From: Salvia splendens
Lineage: Eukaryota; Streptophyta; Magnoliopsida; Lamiales; Lamiaceae
Reading direction: 5' to 3'
Assembly: GCF_004379255.2 (NCBI RefSeq)
Contig: NC_056048.1
Location: forward strand, 6,234,001 to 6,298,000
DNA length: 64,000 nt
Made by a program: the position numbers and the translations under genes. The notes under the pieces were generated by a model. That model was not told the DNA's origin and made no database searches. It worked only from the letters and a program-made list of their open reading frames with translations. Every line of letters starts with the position of its first letter. The first letter of the stretch is position 1. Below, piece by piece: positions 32,076-44,133 of this stretch.

Positions 32076-33798
32076 CCGCTCTCTCTACTTATTCTTCTCC
32101 TACGCGCTTCTTTATTTACCTACTCGCCCTCTGTGGAAGGACACGCGTCAGGCTAATAATAACCCATGCCTTATTTCCCTTTTGTTTTTTTACTTTATTT
32201 TCACCTCTATTCGATGCCCATCTCTCTCATCTGCGCTTTTCACCATCACAACCCCTTTCCCTTCACGTTGCATTCCTTTTTTTGATAGCTATGTTTTTTC
32301 ATTTCATTAAACGTAATTATTCCTCACCGGCAGTTTTTCTTTTATTTCTATTTATTACTAATTTATTCGGTCATTCGTCGGAATGGCTTTTCAAATGGAA
32401 CGAATTAAAGGATCTAGATTCCTACGGTAATTCTAAGCTGCACCATTTTATATTATTGTATTAGATAAGGATGATAAGTGTTATTTAGTCACGAAGTACT
32501 CAATTTGTCCCTAAGTATGAACTATTTCTTTTTTAGTCCGTCATTTTTTTACTTTTGGGAACTTCTTTCTCTCTTATGGAGTGAGATTCATTCCCCACTA
32601 ACACTATTTTAAAAACTTTTTCTTTCTCTCTCTCTTACTTTTTCAATTATGCATTAAAACTTATGCCGAACTAAATGTTCATACTCTTTGGGGATGAAGG
32701 GAAACGATGAGCGATGGAATGGTTTCAATCGAGAAGTTTGATGGATCATTTTAATACCCGAAATATAAGATTTGATGATTACTTTTTACGTTAAAGACAT
32801 ATACGAACCCCTGAAAGAAAAGACGTAAAAACATGGATTTAGACATTGTCAAAGAATGCATGACCTATCACACAATTGGAGCCAAGCAGGGAAGGGGCAT
32901 GCCGGTGATCGTGGAGCCAATGTACAAGAAGTCATCAACAACTTTCCATTAAATTGATGAAATATTTTACTTTGCTCGTTGCAACATAACTTTCCATTCG
33001 TGGGGGTTTGGCAACAAAATTTTCATTTTAATTACTGAAAATAAATGTATTGGTAGAACCATGGACAATTGAAGTTATTTATTTATTTATAAATAAGTGT
33101 TTTTGGGTTCTAAATTGGTAAAGTTTCCATTTTAAATATGTATGTGAATTTAGCCGAACCCATCTCGTAATCCTTGGTGGAAGATAATTTTGATGTTGAC
33201 TAGAATACAGAGGATGGCATAAGGGGAGTAAATGAGGGAAGTAAATTCATTAGTCAATCTTGTAGTTTGAGTCTTTGAAAACACAATACAAAGTCCTTCA
33301 ATAACTCTTGGAATTTCCAAAAAAATTAAAAATAATAAAATAAACAAGATGAATCAAAGTAGTAAAATTGAATTATTCGCCATGGGTAAGCCCATATTCT
33401 TTATTAAAATAAAAGTTGAATATCAATTTACTCTTATACTACCAGTCTCTCAAAAATACATTACAAATGTGTGAACAGAAAAGGAAAAAGTGTGTGTGTG
33501 GAATGTCTGTAGAGGGTGAAAGGCCCAATTCAACCTTTTATGTTGTGGCTGTGTGTTTTATTTTTGGTAAGACACAATTACATAGTTTCTTTTTCATTCA
33601 ACCCATTAATCATGTGATTTTTCTACTAATGAATCATCCATTCAACCTTTAGCAACCCCACCCCCTCTGAATTTCATGCAATCACCTCTAATGCATTGTT
33701 CCCTAGATTGATTTTATTTGTACTGCCTTTTTTTTCTTTTCAATCCTCTCATTATTACTTGCCATATTCTCTAATGATATGATCTTGAAAAATAATTA
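32076..33798. other. Intergenic with one degenerate MITE
   Basis: A Stowaway remnant lies at about 32499-32701 (CTCAATTTGTCCCTAAGTAT and a complementary end TTTGGGGATGAAGGGAA). The rest is AT-rich with no recognised gene. Confidence 0.5.
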
Positions 33799-33800
33799 TA

Positions 33801-33979
33801 CTCCCTCCGTCCCGCACTACTCGCACCTTTCCTTTTGGGCACGAAGATTAAGGAATGAGTGATAGACAAAGTCAACAATTACGGCTGTAGGTATAAATTG
33901 TTACTAAAAATGGAAAGAGTGCAAATAACTTGGGACGCCCAGAAAGGAAATAAGTGCAAGTAGTGCGGGACGGAGGGAG
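33801..33979. mobile_element. Stowaway MITE (twin of 16155-16332)
   Basis: It starts CTCCCTCCGTCCCGCACTAC and ends GTGCGGGACGGAGGGAG, flanked by TA at 33799-33800 and 33980-33981. Internal blocks such as AAAGTCAACAATTACGGC are shared exactly with the copy at 16155. Confidence 0.94.
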
Positions 33980-33981
33980 TA

Positions 33982-34677
33982 CATGTTTATAATTAGTTTA
34001 TCATTAATCACATTGCTATGTTTTCTTCTTTTTCTAGACTAGGTTTGTATATCGCATCACATTAATTTAAAGAACACACATGTTTTTTTTCCCTTGAAAG
34101 ATGGTTATTTGAAAAGGAAATTAATAAAAAAACAGAGAGATTCCATGATAATATGGAGGGATCCATAAATAAAGAAAATATGATTATATGGTGGCTTAAA
34201 CGGAAAAAACATCAATCATTTGCGCCTTTGAATTGCTCCACAACCTCCTTTTCTCTCTAGAAGCATCTCACTTTTCTTTCATAACTTGCCTTCCATTCCA
34301 CACTGCTCTTGCTAGTGCCCATTATATAATTTTGTCCATCGATCCGGATTTAAAATATAATATTCTCGTTATCTCAAAATAAAATATTTATTTTTTAATA
34401 CAACTAATACTATGTTATAAGAAATGGCCATCTTTACGCAGGAAAAGGTTATCCACTCATTTATAAAAGAGTGGGGGAGTCGGGATCATGTTATAGAATA
34501 AGAATGGGTTTCAATATGCGTTCACAATATGTGGATTGAAAATGATCATCAGACTTCTACCCTTGAAAGAAATATGAAAAATTTAAAGATGAAGGTTGAA
34601 TCCGGATCTCCATCCTTGTTAACTGAGGAGTTCCAACTCAACGGGCGTGTACTTGGGTTGAAGTAGTGGGAACAGTT
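33982..34677. other. Intergenic, no feature seen
   Basis: AT-rich DNA between a MITE and the TRIM. No gene or element was recognised. Confidence 0.5.
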
Positions 34678-35012
34678 TGTTGGCAATTGAACTATTTTAC
34701 ATCGGTGTCAAGAGAAAATTGAAACTAGTATATAAATCTTATGGGTCATTCATCCTATCACCAATTGGTTTTAGGATAGAACTGAGGATTTCTATCATGG
34801 TATTAGAGCGGGTCACTGATTGTGGGCCAAGTTCAACTGACCCAACAACATACATATCTGGGCTGAAATCGAAAAAAATGACTGACTCATATTGAAACTA
34901 AAAAATAACATATATATAACATTCTCACATCGATCTTACTAGTATATAAATCTCATGGGTCACTCCTCTTATCACTAATTGGTTTTAGGATAGAACTCAT
35001 AGATTTCTATCA
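34678..35012 (+). mobile_element. TRIM (tiny LTR retrotransposon)
   Basis: Two related LTRs of about 120 bp (34678-34797 and about 34890-35012) share GTATATAAATCT.ATGGGTCA and ATTGGTTTTAGGATAGAACT and both end TTTCTATCA. Directly after the first comes TGGTATTAGAGCG, one mismatch from the usual initiator tRNA-Met primer site TGGTATCAGAGCG. The internal part is about 90 bp and non-coding. The start of the second LTR has drifted (TA instead of TG) and no target duplication could be read. It lies about 1.5 kb upstream of the malate dehydrogenase. Confidence 0.8.
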
Positions 35013-35772
35013 CAATGGACTCAGTGGCTATGCCATGACTTGTTTTCTAACCCTAGAAACGTAGAAATTTTTTGCATTGTCCGTGCGTAACTCTTCGTCA
35101 TGCACGATCCATGTGGTACCTTCAGGGTCCAGATTGGAGTCTCGTTCGATGCGAGTCGAGTCCTGACTTTCCAAAAGGTTCGAAGCTTAGTGACATACGA
35201 AACAAGTTGGAGGACGAGATATGTTGCCTTAATTTCTTACCAAAAGCATGGACCAGTTTATTAATCTGGACAAAACCGCCCCTAAATCTTGAATAATCCA
35301 AATCAGTGGATATGAATAAGGGGATTGAATTAGAGAGACACGCAGACTTCATAACTTACGCAAAATTCAACAGATTATAAAAAATCCGTCCAACACTGTA
35401 TCCATACAAGTAGACAAATTTTTCACTCTCAACCTATGGTTTCTCTACTTATTTTTTTTCATTCTTATCCATAGATCTAGATAATAATTGCTCATATCAA
35501 ATTTCTAGATCCAGATAACAATTTCCTTGGGTAATTTAGTAAATTAATGAATATTAGTACTACTACTAGCCCATTCGTCCTAGATAATACTACTATATCA
35601 CATTTTTTGATATTCCACAAAGATATCAATTTTTTTATTTTTTAAAAATAAATCATCATTATTATTTGATCTTTGTTTATTTATACATTAAATATGTAAG
35701 TATTTTTTTTTTCATTTTTCACATTCTTAACACACTAAACTGTCTTTTAGAAGGAGTATGTAATTTTATGTA
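35013..35772. other. Intergenic, no feature seen
   Basis: Includes a less AT-rich segment (35060-35290) with short frames on both strands but no recognisable protein. Otherwise AT-rich. Confidence 0.45.
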
Positions 35773-36138
35773 GAGTAAAGGCCAAAACTGGTCCTGAACA
35801 TATGCTCATTTTACGATTTTGGTCATATACTTTATATTTTGAATTTTTGCATCATGAACATTTCAACTCGGCTCACAATTGGCCCTACACTAACAATTCC
35901 GTCAATTTTTAAACAGTTTTAACCCGATTTTGATAGTTTTAACAGTCTCATTCAGGTTAAAACCGTTTAAAAATCGGTCAAAATCGGATTAAAACCGTTT
36001 AAAAATTGATGGAATTGTTAGTGTATGACCAATTGTGATCCGAGTTGAAATGTTCAGGATGCAAAAATTCAAAAGATAAAGCATAAGACCAAAATCATAA
36101 AATGAGTATATGTTCAGGATCAGTTTTAGCCTTTACTC
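35773..36138. mobile_element. Fold-back MITE with long inverted repeats
   Basis: The left arm starts GAGTAAAGGCCAAAACTGGT and the right arm is its approximate complement over roughly 150-180 bp, leaving little loop. TGTA flanks both ends (35769-35772 and 36139-36142). The whole 366 bp could fold on itself. It ends 360 bp upstream of the malate dehydrogenase start codon, so it lies in or near that promoter. Confidence 0.85.
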
Positions 36139-36142
36139 TGTA

Positions 36143-36498
36143 CAAAAATTATCAACCCAACAAAACAAACTTTTTATACCCAAATTTTTTTATCACGATT
36201 TAATCTTTATTCTTCTCTCGTACTTTTATTAAATCTTATAAATGGAGTGTACTATAATTTTGTCTAAGCAATCAATTGTTATTTTCAATTCCATTTGAAG
36301 AAATACAAGATGTACCCCATACTATGCCTGATTTCTATCCTAACAACTTCACACATCCCTATGAATAATTTTTCTATTATAGGAGTACTATTTAAATACG
36401 ATTAATTGTAATCGTATTAAGATAGCGTTTATTTTAGGTATCATTTCACAGTGTTCCGAGCTTTGATTCAAGTATTTGAAAGAAAATCTCCGATCACC
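36143..36498 (+). promoter_or_regulatory. Promoter and leader region of the malate dehydrogenase gene
   Basis: AT-rich 356-bp region between a fold-back MITE and the start codon. No single TATA box could be chosen. Confidence 0.45.
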
Positions 36499-39400
36499 AT
36501 GCAGCAGAGTGCAGATATTAATCGACGAATTGCCCAAATTTCAAGTCACATCAATCCCCCAATTAATCAGGTACACATCCTCTTCTTTTCATTATTTTTT
36601 TCATCAACTATAAGCTGCTGAATTTATAATTTGATCGGAAAAGGTTGCAAATTACTCATAAATAGGGTTGCAAATACTGTGTGTTTTTGAAGGTGGAAGA
36701 GGGGAACTTATGGCGCTCTGATTGCCGGGCAAAAGGCGGTTCTCCGGGTTTCAAGGTGGCGATATTGGGGGCGGCTGGAGGCATAGGGCAGCCTCTGGCG
36801 ATGTTGATGAAGATGAATCCTTTGGTCTCGGTGCTCCATCTTTATGATGTTGTCAACTCTCCTGGCGTCACGGCGGATATCAGCCATATGGACACCGGCG
36901 CTGTGGTAATTCCTGCTTCAATTTGATTTTTTCTTTCTTTTTCATTTTATTTTGCAGCTTAGTTTAATTGAGCTATTGTCTTATTTCAGCTGAGTATTCT
37001 AGTAAAAAGTAGTCTTATGCTAATCAAGATTTGGAAGTAATCAAATTCGAAATATTATGCATAGGAGTGTAAATTTGATGCAATTTATTATAGAGGAGAG
37101 AATTTTCTTTTTGCAACCTGGTAATGCAGAAAACTCATGTTTCTACCTACTAAACTTGTACGTAGGGACAATGTATACAATATCTCAGGATTGCAAGGAG
37201 ATTACTGAAAAATATGAAGACATAAATGCATAATTAGCATATCCATCTCTAACTAGTGGATTGCAAATGTTACTTCTCTTATAGATCAAACCACAAGAAT
37301 CACCCCTGCAAGGTGGTGAATACATTTAACTCATAATCCTTAAGAAAACAAACCTTATATCATTAGATACATCACTAGGTAGATTGTGTTTCTCTGGGAC
37401 TTAGCAAGGACTTGACTGAATGTAATGATGTTTAGGTTCGTGGTTTCCTGGGCCAAAATCAGTTGGAGGATGCACTGACTGGGATGGACCTTGTGATCAT
37501 ACCTGCTGGTGTTCCCAGAAAACCTGGAATGACAAGGGATGATCTTTTCAACATTAATGCAGGAATCGTAAAGACTATATCTGAAGGAATTGCTAAGTGC
37601 TGCCCTAAGGCCATTGTTAACTTAATCAGTAATCCTGTGAATTCTACAGTACCGATTGCTGCAGAGGTTTTTAAGAAGGCTGGGACCTATGATCCAAGGC
37701 GACTCCTTGGAGTTACTATGCTTGATGTAGTTAGAGCTAATACCTTTGTGGTAAGATATCTTTCTACAAGATTTTTTTTTAATGTTTTATAATATATCCA
37801 TGAAAACATGTGTCTGCAAGTTAATTGATCTGCGTGTAGCTTTGGTGTGCCTAATCGTTCCCTCTGACTTCTATTTGTATGGTTGTTTTTATGTACTTTT
37901 GAGTTTATTTTTCATCATCCGCGCTATCTCTCTCTCTCATTCACATGCTAGCATGAGCATCCATTATCCTGAGATGATTCTTATGAGATGCGACAATATG
38001 GTTGTTCATGTTTTAAAACTATTAGCTGTTGAATGTTACTATCAGAAATCTGAAACCTGCTCACATTCTGGCATGTGTACCTTAATAATTGGATACTTTC
38101 ACCAGAAACATAAAGTACTCTGTTTCATTTCTTTATAAACAGTGGAATTCATTTACTTATGGTATTCTGCATCTTTAGTTGGAGTACCTATTATGAATTG
38201 ATCAACTCAAACTCTTGTTTTTGCACTTTGCTAGTTGCCACTTAATGAAGTGATCATCTATAATATATTTCAGTTGTCTTTGCTATTTCTTAACCACTTT
38301 TCATTTCCAACATTGTACTTCAAGGCTGAAGTGTTGGGGCTAGATCCACGGGAAGTTAGTGTTCCAGTTGTAGGAGGCCATGCTGGTGTAACAATACTGC
38401 CCCTTCTGTCACAGGTCAATACAATAACAAAATTTTGCAGTATTAATGTTAGAATTCTGTGCTGTAACATTTTATTATAATCCCCCCTCCTTATGTAGGT
38501 AAAACCTGCATGCTCTTTCACCAAAGAAGAGACTGAGTATCTGACATCTCGCATCCAGAATGGGGGGACTGAAGTAGTTGAGGTAGGCTCGAGTATTGGT
38601 CGGAGTTCTCTGATAAAATTCCTTTTTTCTACACAAGCTGCAGATAATTGTTTTTCTATTAGATGCTTCTCTTGCATCGTTATGAATTATATGTACCGGA
38701 CTTATCTTTCAAGTTCTAAACAGATTGCTTGCTTCTTAGTTCAGAAAGTGTCATGCCCATATCTTTCAAGTTCTAAACTACTTAGTTCAGGAAGAGCCAT
38801 GCCCCTGATAAACGTCGTACGGTAGCTTACCAGTTAGAAGAGTTGGAAGTCTTTAAAAGTCTTATCTTAATGTTAGAAGTCTAGAAATCTATCTTTATAT
38901 GTTAGAAGTCTAAAAGTCTCATCTTAAATGGTATATCTTTATTCCTTAGCCTTTTGAGAGTCTTTATATAGGTCTCTTAGGTTTGAGAGGGGTATCCATA
39001 ATCTTGAATTTCGTATAAAGACGGTCATTTACTGTAGGGCCTCGTAAGAGGATTATCATTTGTTAAGTTTCAATTATATATTAATTATATTTTCTGTTCT
39101 TACTTTCCCTTGTCTCTCGCATCTTTTCTATAACAGCCCCAGATGGCAAGCCATTGAACCCAATCCTCCTAAACTTTATTGTTGGAAAAACCACATAGAC
39201 ATGGAAAGCAAACCTAAATGTTCTGCCGAATGTATTTGCCTATTTTTATCTCTGTATTCACTTTTGAATCCTGTAATTTGTGTGGGATATCTTTCAGATT
39301 CCATTCAAATTCACGAAAGATGTTCAATATGCTTGACTGTTTAGGTTTATATGTTATTATTTGTATGGGGGCAAGATCTGAATCTAACTACTAATTTGTA

Positions 39401-40344
39401 TTGTTGTGACCTACGAATATTTTGTCACACATTAGGTTGGCCCATGAACCCTGTAGAGTTTTTAGTTGTGAAAGTGCTGTTAATTAACTTACCTCTGTTA
39501 TGTTTCTTGTGTTATTTATTTATGCTTTCATGTTACTAATAACTTAATATTGTGAACATGGTTTGTAAGCATGAATGTATTCGACCTTTGCTTGGTGCTT
39601 GTGCCTCCCTTCCATCCACATATCTCTATGCTCTCATCAGCATTCATGTCCACTGGGCAAGAAATGGTCCCTAATTGTATCTCATTACCATAAACATAGA
39701 TAACTGAAAAAATTGTCATTTTCTCTATCTTCAGCAGTAGTAGTGCTGTGATTGACTAATACTACTGGTTACCATTGCAGGCCAAAGCTGGTGCAGGTTC
39801 TGCTACTCTTTCTATGGTATGCTGCTATCCCAACATCAGTTTCTTTGTATTTTTTGTTTTGGCAATTGCATGGAGAATATCTGCAAATTTTAAACAAGAA
39901 TATGAATAAATGATGCAGGCATATGCAGCAGTCAAATTTGCTGATGCTTGCTTGAGGGGATTGAGAGGAGATGCCGGTGTCATTGAATGCGCATTTGTGC
40001 CTTCTCAGGCACGTTTTTGTTTGTAGGAATGAGATGTTCCTAAATCACTATCCTTGAAATATTAACCCGCAGATTTTTGCCTCAGGTAACAGAGCTTCCA
40101 TTCTTTGCATCAAGAGTGCGCCTTGGTCGCAGCGGAGTCGAGGAAATCTACCCTCTTGGTCCACTTAATGAATATGAAAGGTCTGTCAAGAGTTTGTTCA
40201 TATTCTCCAGTTATAATTCCTAGTTTCAGTCCGAGTTTGTTAACAATTGGTTACTGGCTGCTCGTTCTCAGGGTCGGTCTGGAGAAGGCAAAGAAGGAGT
40301 TGGGTGGAAGCATTGATAAGGGTGTGTCCTTCGCAAAGAAATAA
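36499..40344 (+). CDS. PMDH: Peroxisomal (glyoxysomal) NAD malate dehydrogenase, nine exons
   Basis: Converts malate and oxaloacetate with NAD in peroxisomes, supporting beta-oxidation, the glyoxylate cycle and photorespiration. Exons: 36499-36570, 36693-36905, 37436-37750, 38325-38414, 38499-38582, 39781-39816, 39919-40008, 40086-40180, 40272-40344 (1068 nt, 355 aa; about the family's usual length). The N-terminal RIAQISSHI fits the PTS2 signal R-(L/I)-x5-H-(L/I). Then come the NAD-binding GAAGGIGQ, the substrate-loop [36 protein letters not shown], the catalytic His in [11 protein letters not shown], and the [13 protein letters not shown] segment. All active-site parts are intact. Intron 7 (40009-40085) has a GC donor (TCTCAG/GCACGT); the others are GT-AG. 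PTS2 makes the mitochondrial isoform unlikely. Confidence 0.96.
38583..39780 (+). other. Long intron 5 of PMDH with probable transposon remnants
   Basis: At 1198 bp this is the longest intron. Around 38830-39060 it has short repeats (TGTTAGAAGTCTA at two sites) and a TATA-bearing run CTTTATATAGGTCTC followed by leader-like DNA, as in a degraded LTR. Near 38705-38790 ATCTTTCAAGTTCTAAAC occurs twice. No full element can be delimited. Confidence 0.4.
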
Positions 40345-41155
40345 GCAAGGTCTGTTTTCGAATTAGTTGTATCATATGTTCACGACGTGATGCTGCTTGT
40401 TGTACTGGGTTTTCGATTGTAGTTTCAGGCATGAATGCTTCTTGAAAAATGAGTCTTCTCTTATGACGCTTTGTAGCTTGTCCCTTTGTTACTCTTCACA
40501 TTGATGATAGAGATATACAAATAATTTGCAGCAAATCCATTCCAATTTCAACTTCCTAATAACAATCGTCGCAATGTTTGAATACAATTTCAACAACATG
40601 TCCAAAACGTAACCAAGAAGTGGTTATGACTTTGAGATGTTGATACAAGAACTTTTCATATTTGATAAACTGATTCAAAATATTCCATACTGTAGGGCCC
40701 AGATTATAGAATGAAAATTTATTTGTGACGCTTTTTTATTTGTAGTACTTAGCAAAAATTATCGGTAGTTGCAGATTTTACTGTAGGTATCAAATTTGTT
40801 ACCATAGTTGTCAAAAAACTTTCGTCTCTTACTTTTATCTATAATGAATTTTTCTCGCATTATACATTTCATGCTTACACCACATGACGATATGAGCGGA
40901 AATGGTAAAATTATTTTCGAAGGAATAATTTTTTTTGGCAGAATCAACACTTAACTTGTTCATAGTTTATTTCATTCTTATATCATTTGTAGTTCCTAAA
41001 TATTATTTCTTGTATTTTATGTTTCTATCCAGCAAGAGAACTATATTCTTCTTTCTACATTCAACTTTTAATTCATTCCATCATATCAGGATGACATTCG
41101 TATTGAAACAGTGCGATGCATGTTTAATCTTGCCTCGCAAATTTTAATCTTATTA
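40345..41155. other. 3' region of PMDH and intergenic DNA
   Basis: The first 150-200 bp probably form the PMDH 3' UTR. A specific polyadenylation signal cannot be singled out. Beyond it there is no recognised feature. Confidence 0.5.
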
Positions 41156-41284
41156 CTCCATTCGTTCCATTATAAGGGAGTCACTTCTTTTTATTACGAG
41201 ATTTAGAAAATTGAATCTCTTAATAGTTAATCATTAACTAAATCTCGTGGCTAAAAAGAAGTATCTCGCTTATGTGGGACGGAT
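41156..41284. mobile_element. Small Stowaway-like MITE
   Basis: The start CTCCATTCGTTCCATTATAA and the end TTATGTGGGACGGATAGTG are inverted relatives; the inner CTTCTTTTTATTACGAGATT pairs with AATCTCGTGGCTAAAAAGAAG-like DNA. Confidence 0.65.
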
Positions 41285-41620
41285 AGTGATATAAGAGAAC
41301 TAATCATAGATAAATTTGGATTGATTTAATAGATAGTGTTAGATTAATTTAATCTTGAATGTAGTTTTTAATGAATATAGTTTCTGACATATCTCTCAAT
41401 TCGGAGCAAGCAGTGGATAATATCTGTATACTTGAATTTGGTGTATACTCTCTTTCAAAAATAATGGGTTTCTGATGTGATTTTCTTGTTCCTTTGTGTT
41501 TGGGCCGGCCTTCATTTTCTGATTTCTTCTGTAGGTATTGATGTTGTTTGGCCCATATGTGGTATTATATTTTAGGCAATGCTCTTTTTACCTCTATGCA
41601 ACTCACACTTTATAAATAAA

Positions 41621-44133
41621 CTAGTGTCACCCCCGTGCGATGCACGGATAGATTTAATTTCACTATAGTAAATTCATATTTTGAATTAATTAAAATCAGA
41701 TATAACTATTTTATCAAATGATTAAAAAATCACAAACATATAAAACAATTTAAATATACTATTTAATACATGTGGGATGCACACATGTTAATTTACTTAA
41801 TATTAATCAAAATTTATAAAAATAAAGTAATCACTAAAAACCTAAACCTCGAAACTTAAATCCTAAACCCTTAACTTCAGTAGAAATTATAAATTATTGA
41901 GCTTCATTTCATTACAATATAGTGATCCTATATACTAAAAACCCAAACCTCGAAACCTAAATCCTAAACCCTTAACTTTAAAATATACTTATCATGACCA
42001 ACAAATGAGCCAAATATGAGTGCGTTTAAATGCTAATTTTTTTTAAAATGTCAATACGATCATATTAAAATTTCAATACATATTTGTGTTGACATTTTAA
42101 TAAACTATCTTGACATTTAAATATCAGACTTAAATTAAAAAAAGCTTTTTAATTCTGTAAATATGAATTAACCATTGAGTTATAACTGCAGGAGTAAGTT
42201 TACGTTACAATAATTTAAGATTACACTGGTGAGACATATATTGAAAAAAAGGTAAGAACACGTGGATTGTAAACTACCAGAAGTCATATATTTATAGTAA
42301 AATGTAAACTACCAGATGTCATATATATTATTTATTACTAATTAACTATGAGTGATGACCATTAACTCGATCCACCATGTAATGTAACGTTAAAAACGTA
42401 CAAAAAATTAAATCGCCAATAATTTGATAATCAAAATAGAGTGAAAAATTAATTTGATGTCATATATTTACAGCCCACTGCCTATCTCCCTCAATCTACC
42501 ACTAATTCAACCTCAGCCTTGTTTCATTATTTTCCTCCTTCATCTCCAAATGGATAATTTGTGCATGTACGCAAAAACAATGTGATATTTTATGTTCTTT
42601 GTCTTCTTTGCTTCCTTTTGACATTTCCTTGACTTTGGGTGTTTTTTTTGCATGACCAATATGAAAGTGCCGAAGTTCGAGACGAATGTAAAAACATTAG
42701 CTACGATTTCTTTATTTATAAAAAAAGAACTATTATAGATAAGACGGAAATAAACTCAAAAATAACACAAACTAACATTAATAAAAAGTTAAAATATAAA
42801 CTAATTTCATGCACTTCGGCATAGAATAAGCCTAAAATAGGATTTAAAAGTGATCTTTTTCTTTCATATTCTCCCACACGACTATTTGTCCATAATCTCC
42901 GACTTGGATCTTTGGCTCTTTGCTTTTCACTCTCTCTCATAGGACTATAGCTCCACCGTCTCCATACACCGTTCAAGGAGAACTCTCGTCGTCGGCTGTT
43001 GGAGTTGAATCAAGGAAGCAGTAATAAAAAAGCATGTATTTATAGACAAACTAAAAGTTAACAACAATTACAACACCTTTCAAGTTTTACCTTACAGCAT
43101 AGACACAAAAATACATTTATCTAAATAATCAATAACATTAAAATGAATAATAAAACCTTTCAAATTTTATTGTGTCTCTTGTAGTTTACTATTCGCTCTT
43201 CATCATAAAAATGCTTCAGAAAAGCATCTGAAACCCCCTCCCCCAATCATAAGATTCATAACATCAAGTACAACACTAAACAAATCTTACTAATTCATGT
43301 GTACATATTAAAATTCCTCTAAAATCTCAACTCTCAACTATTCCCTAAAGCATGGAATAAAAACAATTACAAAATGCAGGAAAATAAGAGGATTCACCTG
43401 TTTTGACGTTTGTACGAACATCATCGTTGCAAGAGAATTGCAGCGTGGAGACGGTAACTATCCTACTTTTTGCAATGTTTGTTTCTAGCTCGGATTTCAG
43501 TATGGAAAACTAATATATAAGCGCTGAAATCACTCTTTTCATTGAAGGGGTTCATTGCAATTTATATTCCAAAACTTATCACATTAAATTTGTTGAGTAA
43601 TTGTGAGTACGTTTTGTAACTGCAACCCACATTTAAATAAATATTTATACTATGCGATTACATTAAACGCTGAAATGCTTCTTTGTATTGAAAGGGTGCA
43701 TTTCAATTTATATTCCGAAACTTATCATTAGTATAAATCACATTAAATTTGTTGAGTGCTCGTGGGTGATGTTTTGAAACTGCCACCTACATTCAAATAG
43801 TATATATTTACATCGGTTACATAATTTCTAGTCATGGATTTGATTAGATACCTTCAAAATTGTGCTTACCGCAATTTAATGAGTTTAAGTGAAAGATGTA
43901 ATAGTTTTTCTAAATTGCATTTACCTCCCTTGCATAAAATTTTTATTCAAAAGGTCCCAAAACTCAACTTTTATATGTATATAGATTAAAAAAAGATACT
44001 AAATAAATTGTGCTTACCGCAATTTAATGAGTTTAAGTGAAAGATGTAATAGTTTTTTTAAATTGCATTTACCTCCCTTGCATAAAATTTTTATTCAAAA
44101 GGTCCCAAAACTCAACTTTTATATATATATAGA
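41621..44133 (-). mobile_element. Helitron, non-autonomous, minus strand
   Basis: On the minus strand its 3' end is a hairpin (CCGTGC-ATC-GCACGG, 41633-41647) followed 8 nt later by CTAG (41624-41621) and a flanking T, the expected Helitron terminus. The 5' end is TCTATATATATATAAAAG at 44133, preceded by A, which fits the usual A/T insertion without target duplication. A second copy of that 5' end lies at 43985. No Rep or helicase coding is visible. Internal DNA includes two ACCTCGAAAC.TAAATCCTAA blocks (about 41858 and 41946) and two diverged copies of a CGCTGAAAT...AAATTTGTTGAG segment (about 43520-43790). Confidence 0.85.
43838..44133. repeat. 148-bp tandem duplication at the Helitron 5' end
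   Basis: Sequence around TGCTTACCGCAATTTAATG recurs at 43863 and 44011 with 148-bp spacing, and each copy runs to TATATAGATT. The Helitron therefore has two possible 5' termini in tandem. Confidence 0.9.

Noticed and set aside
41858..41985. CCTAAACCC repeats as telomeric DNA
   Set aside because: The word does not follow CCCTAAA periodicity; it occurs in two Helitron-internal copies only.
42639..42976. Two frames inside the minus-strand Helitron as genes
   Set aside because: Low complexity and no recognised domain. They might be captured scraps, but the support is too weak to list them.
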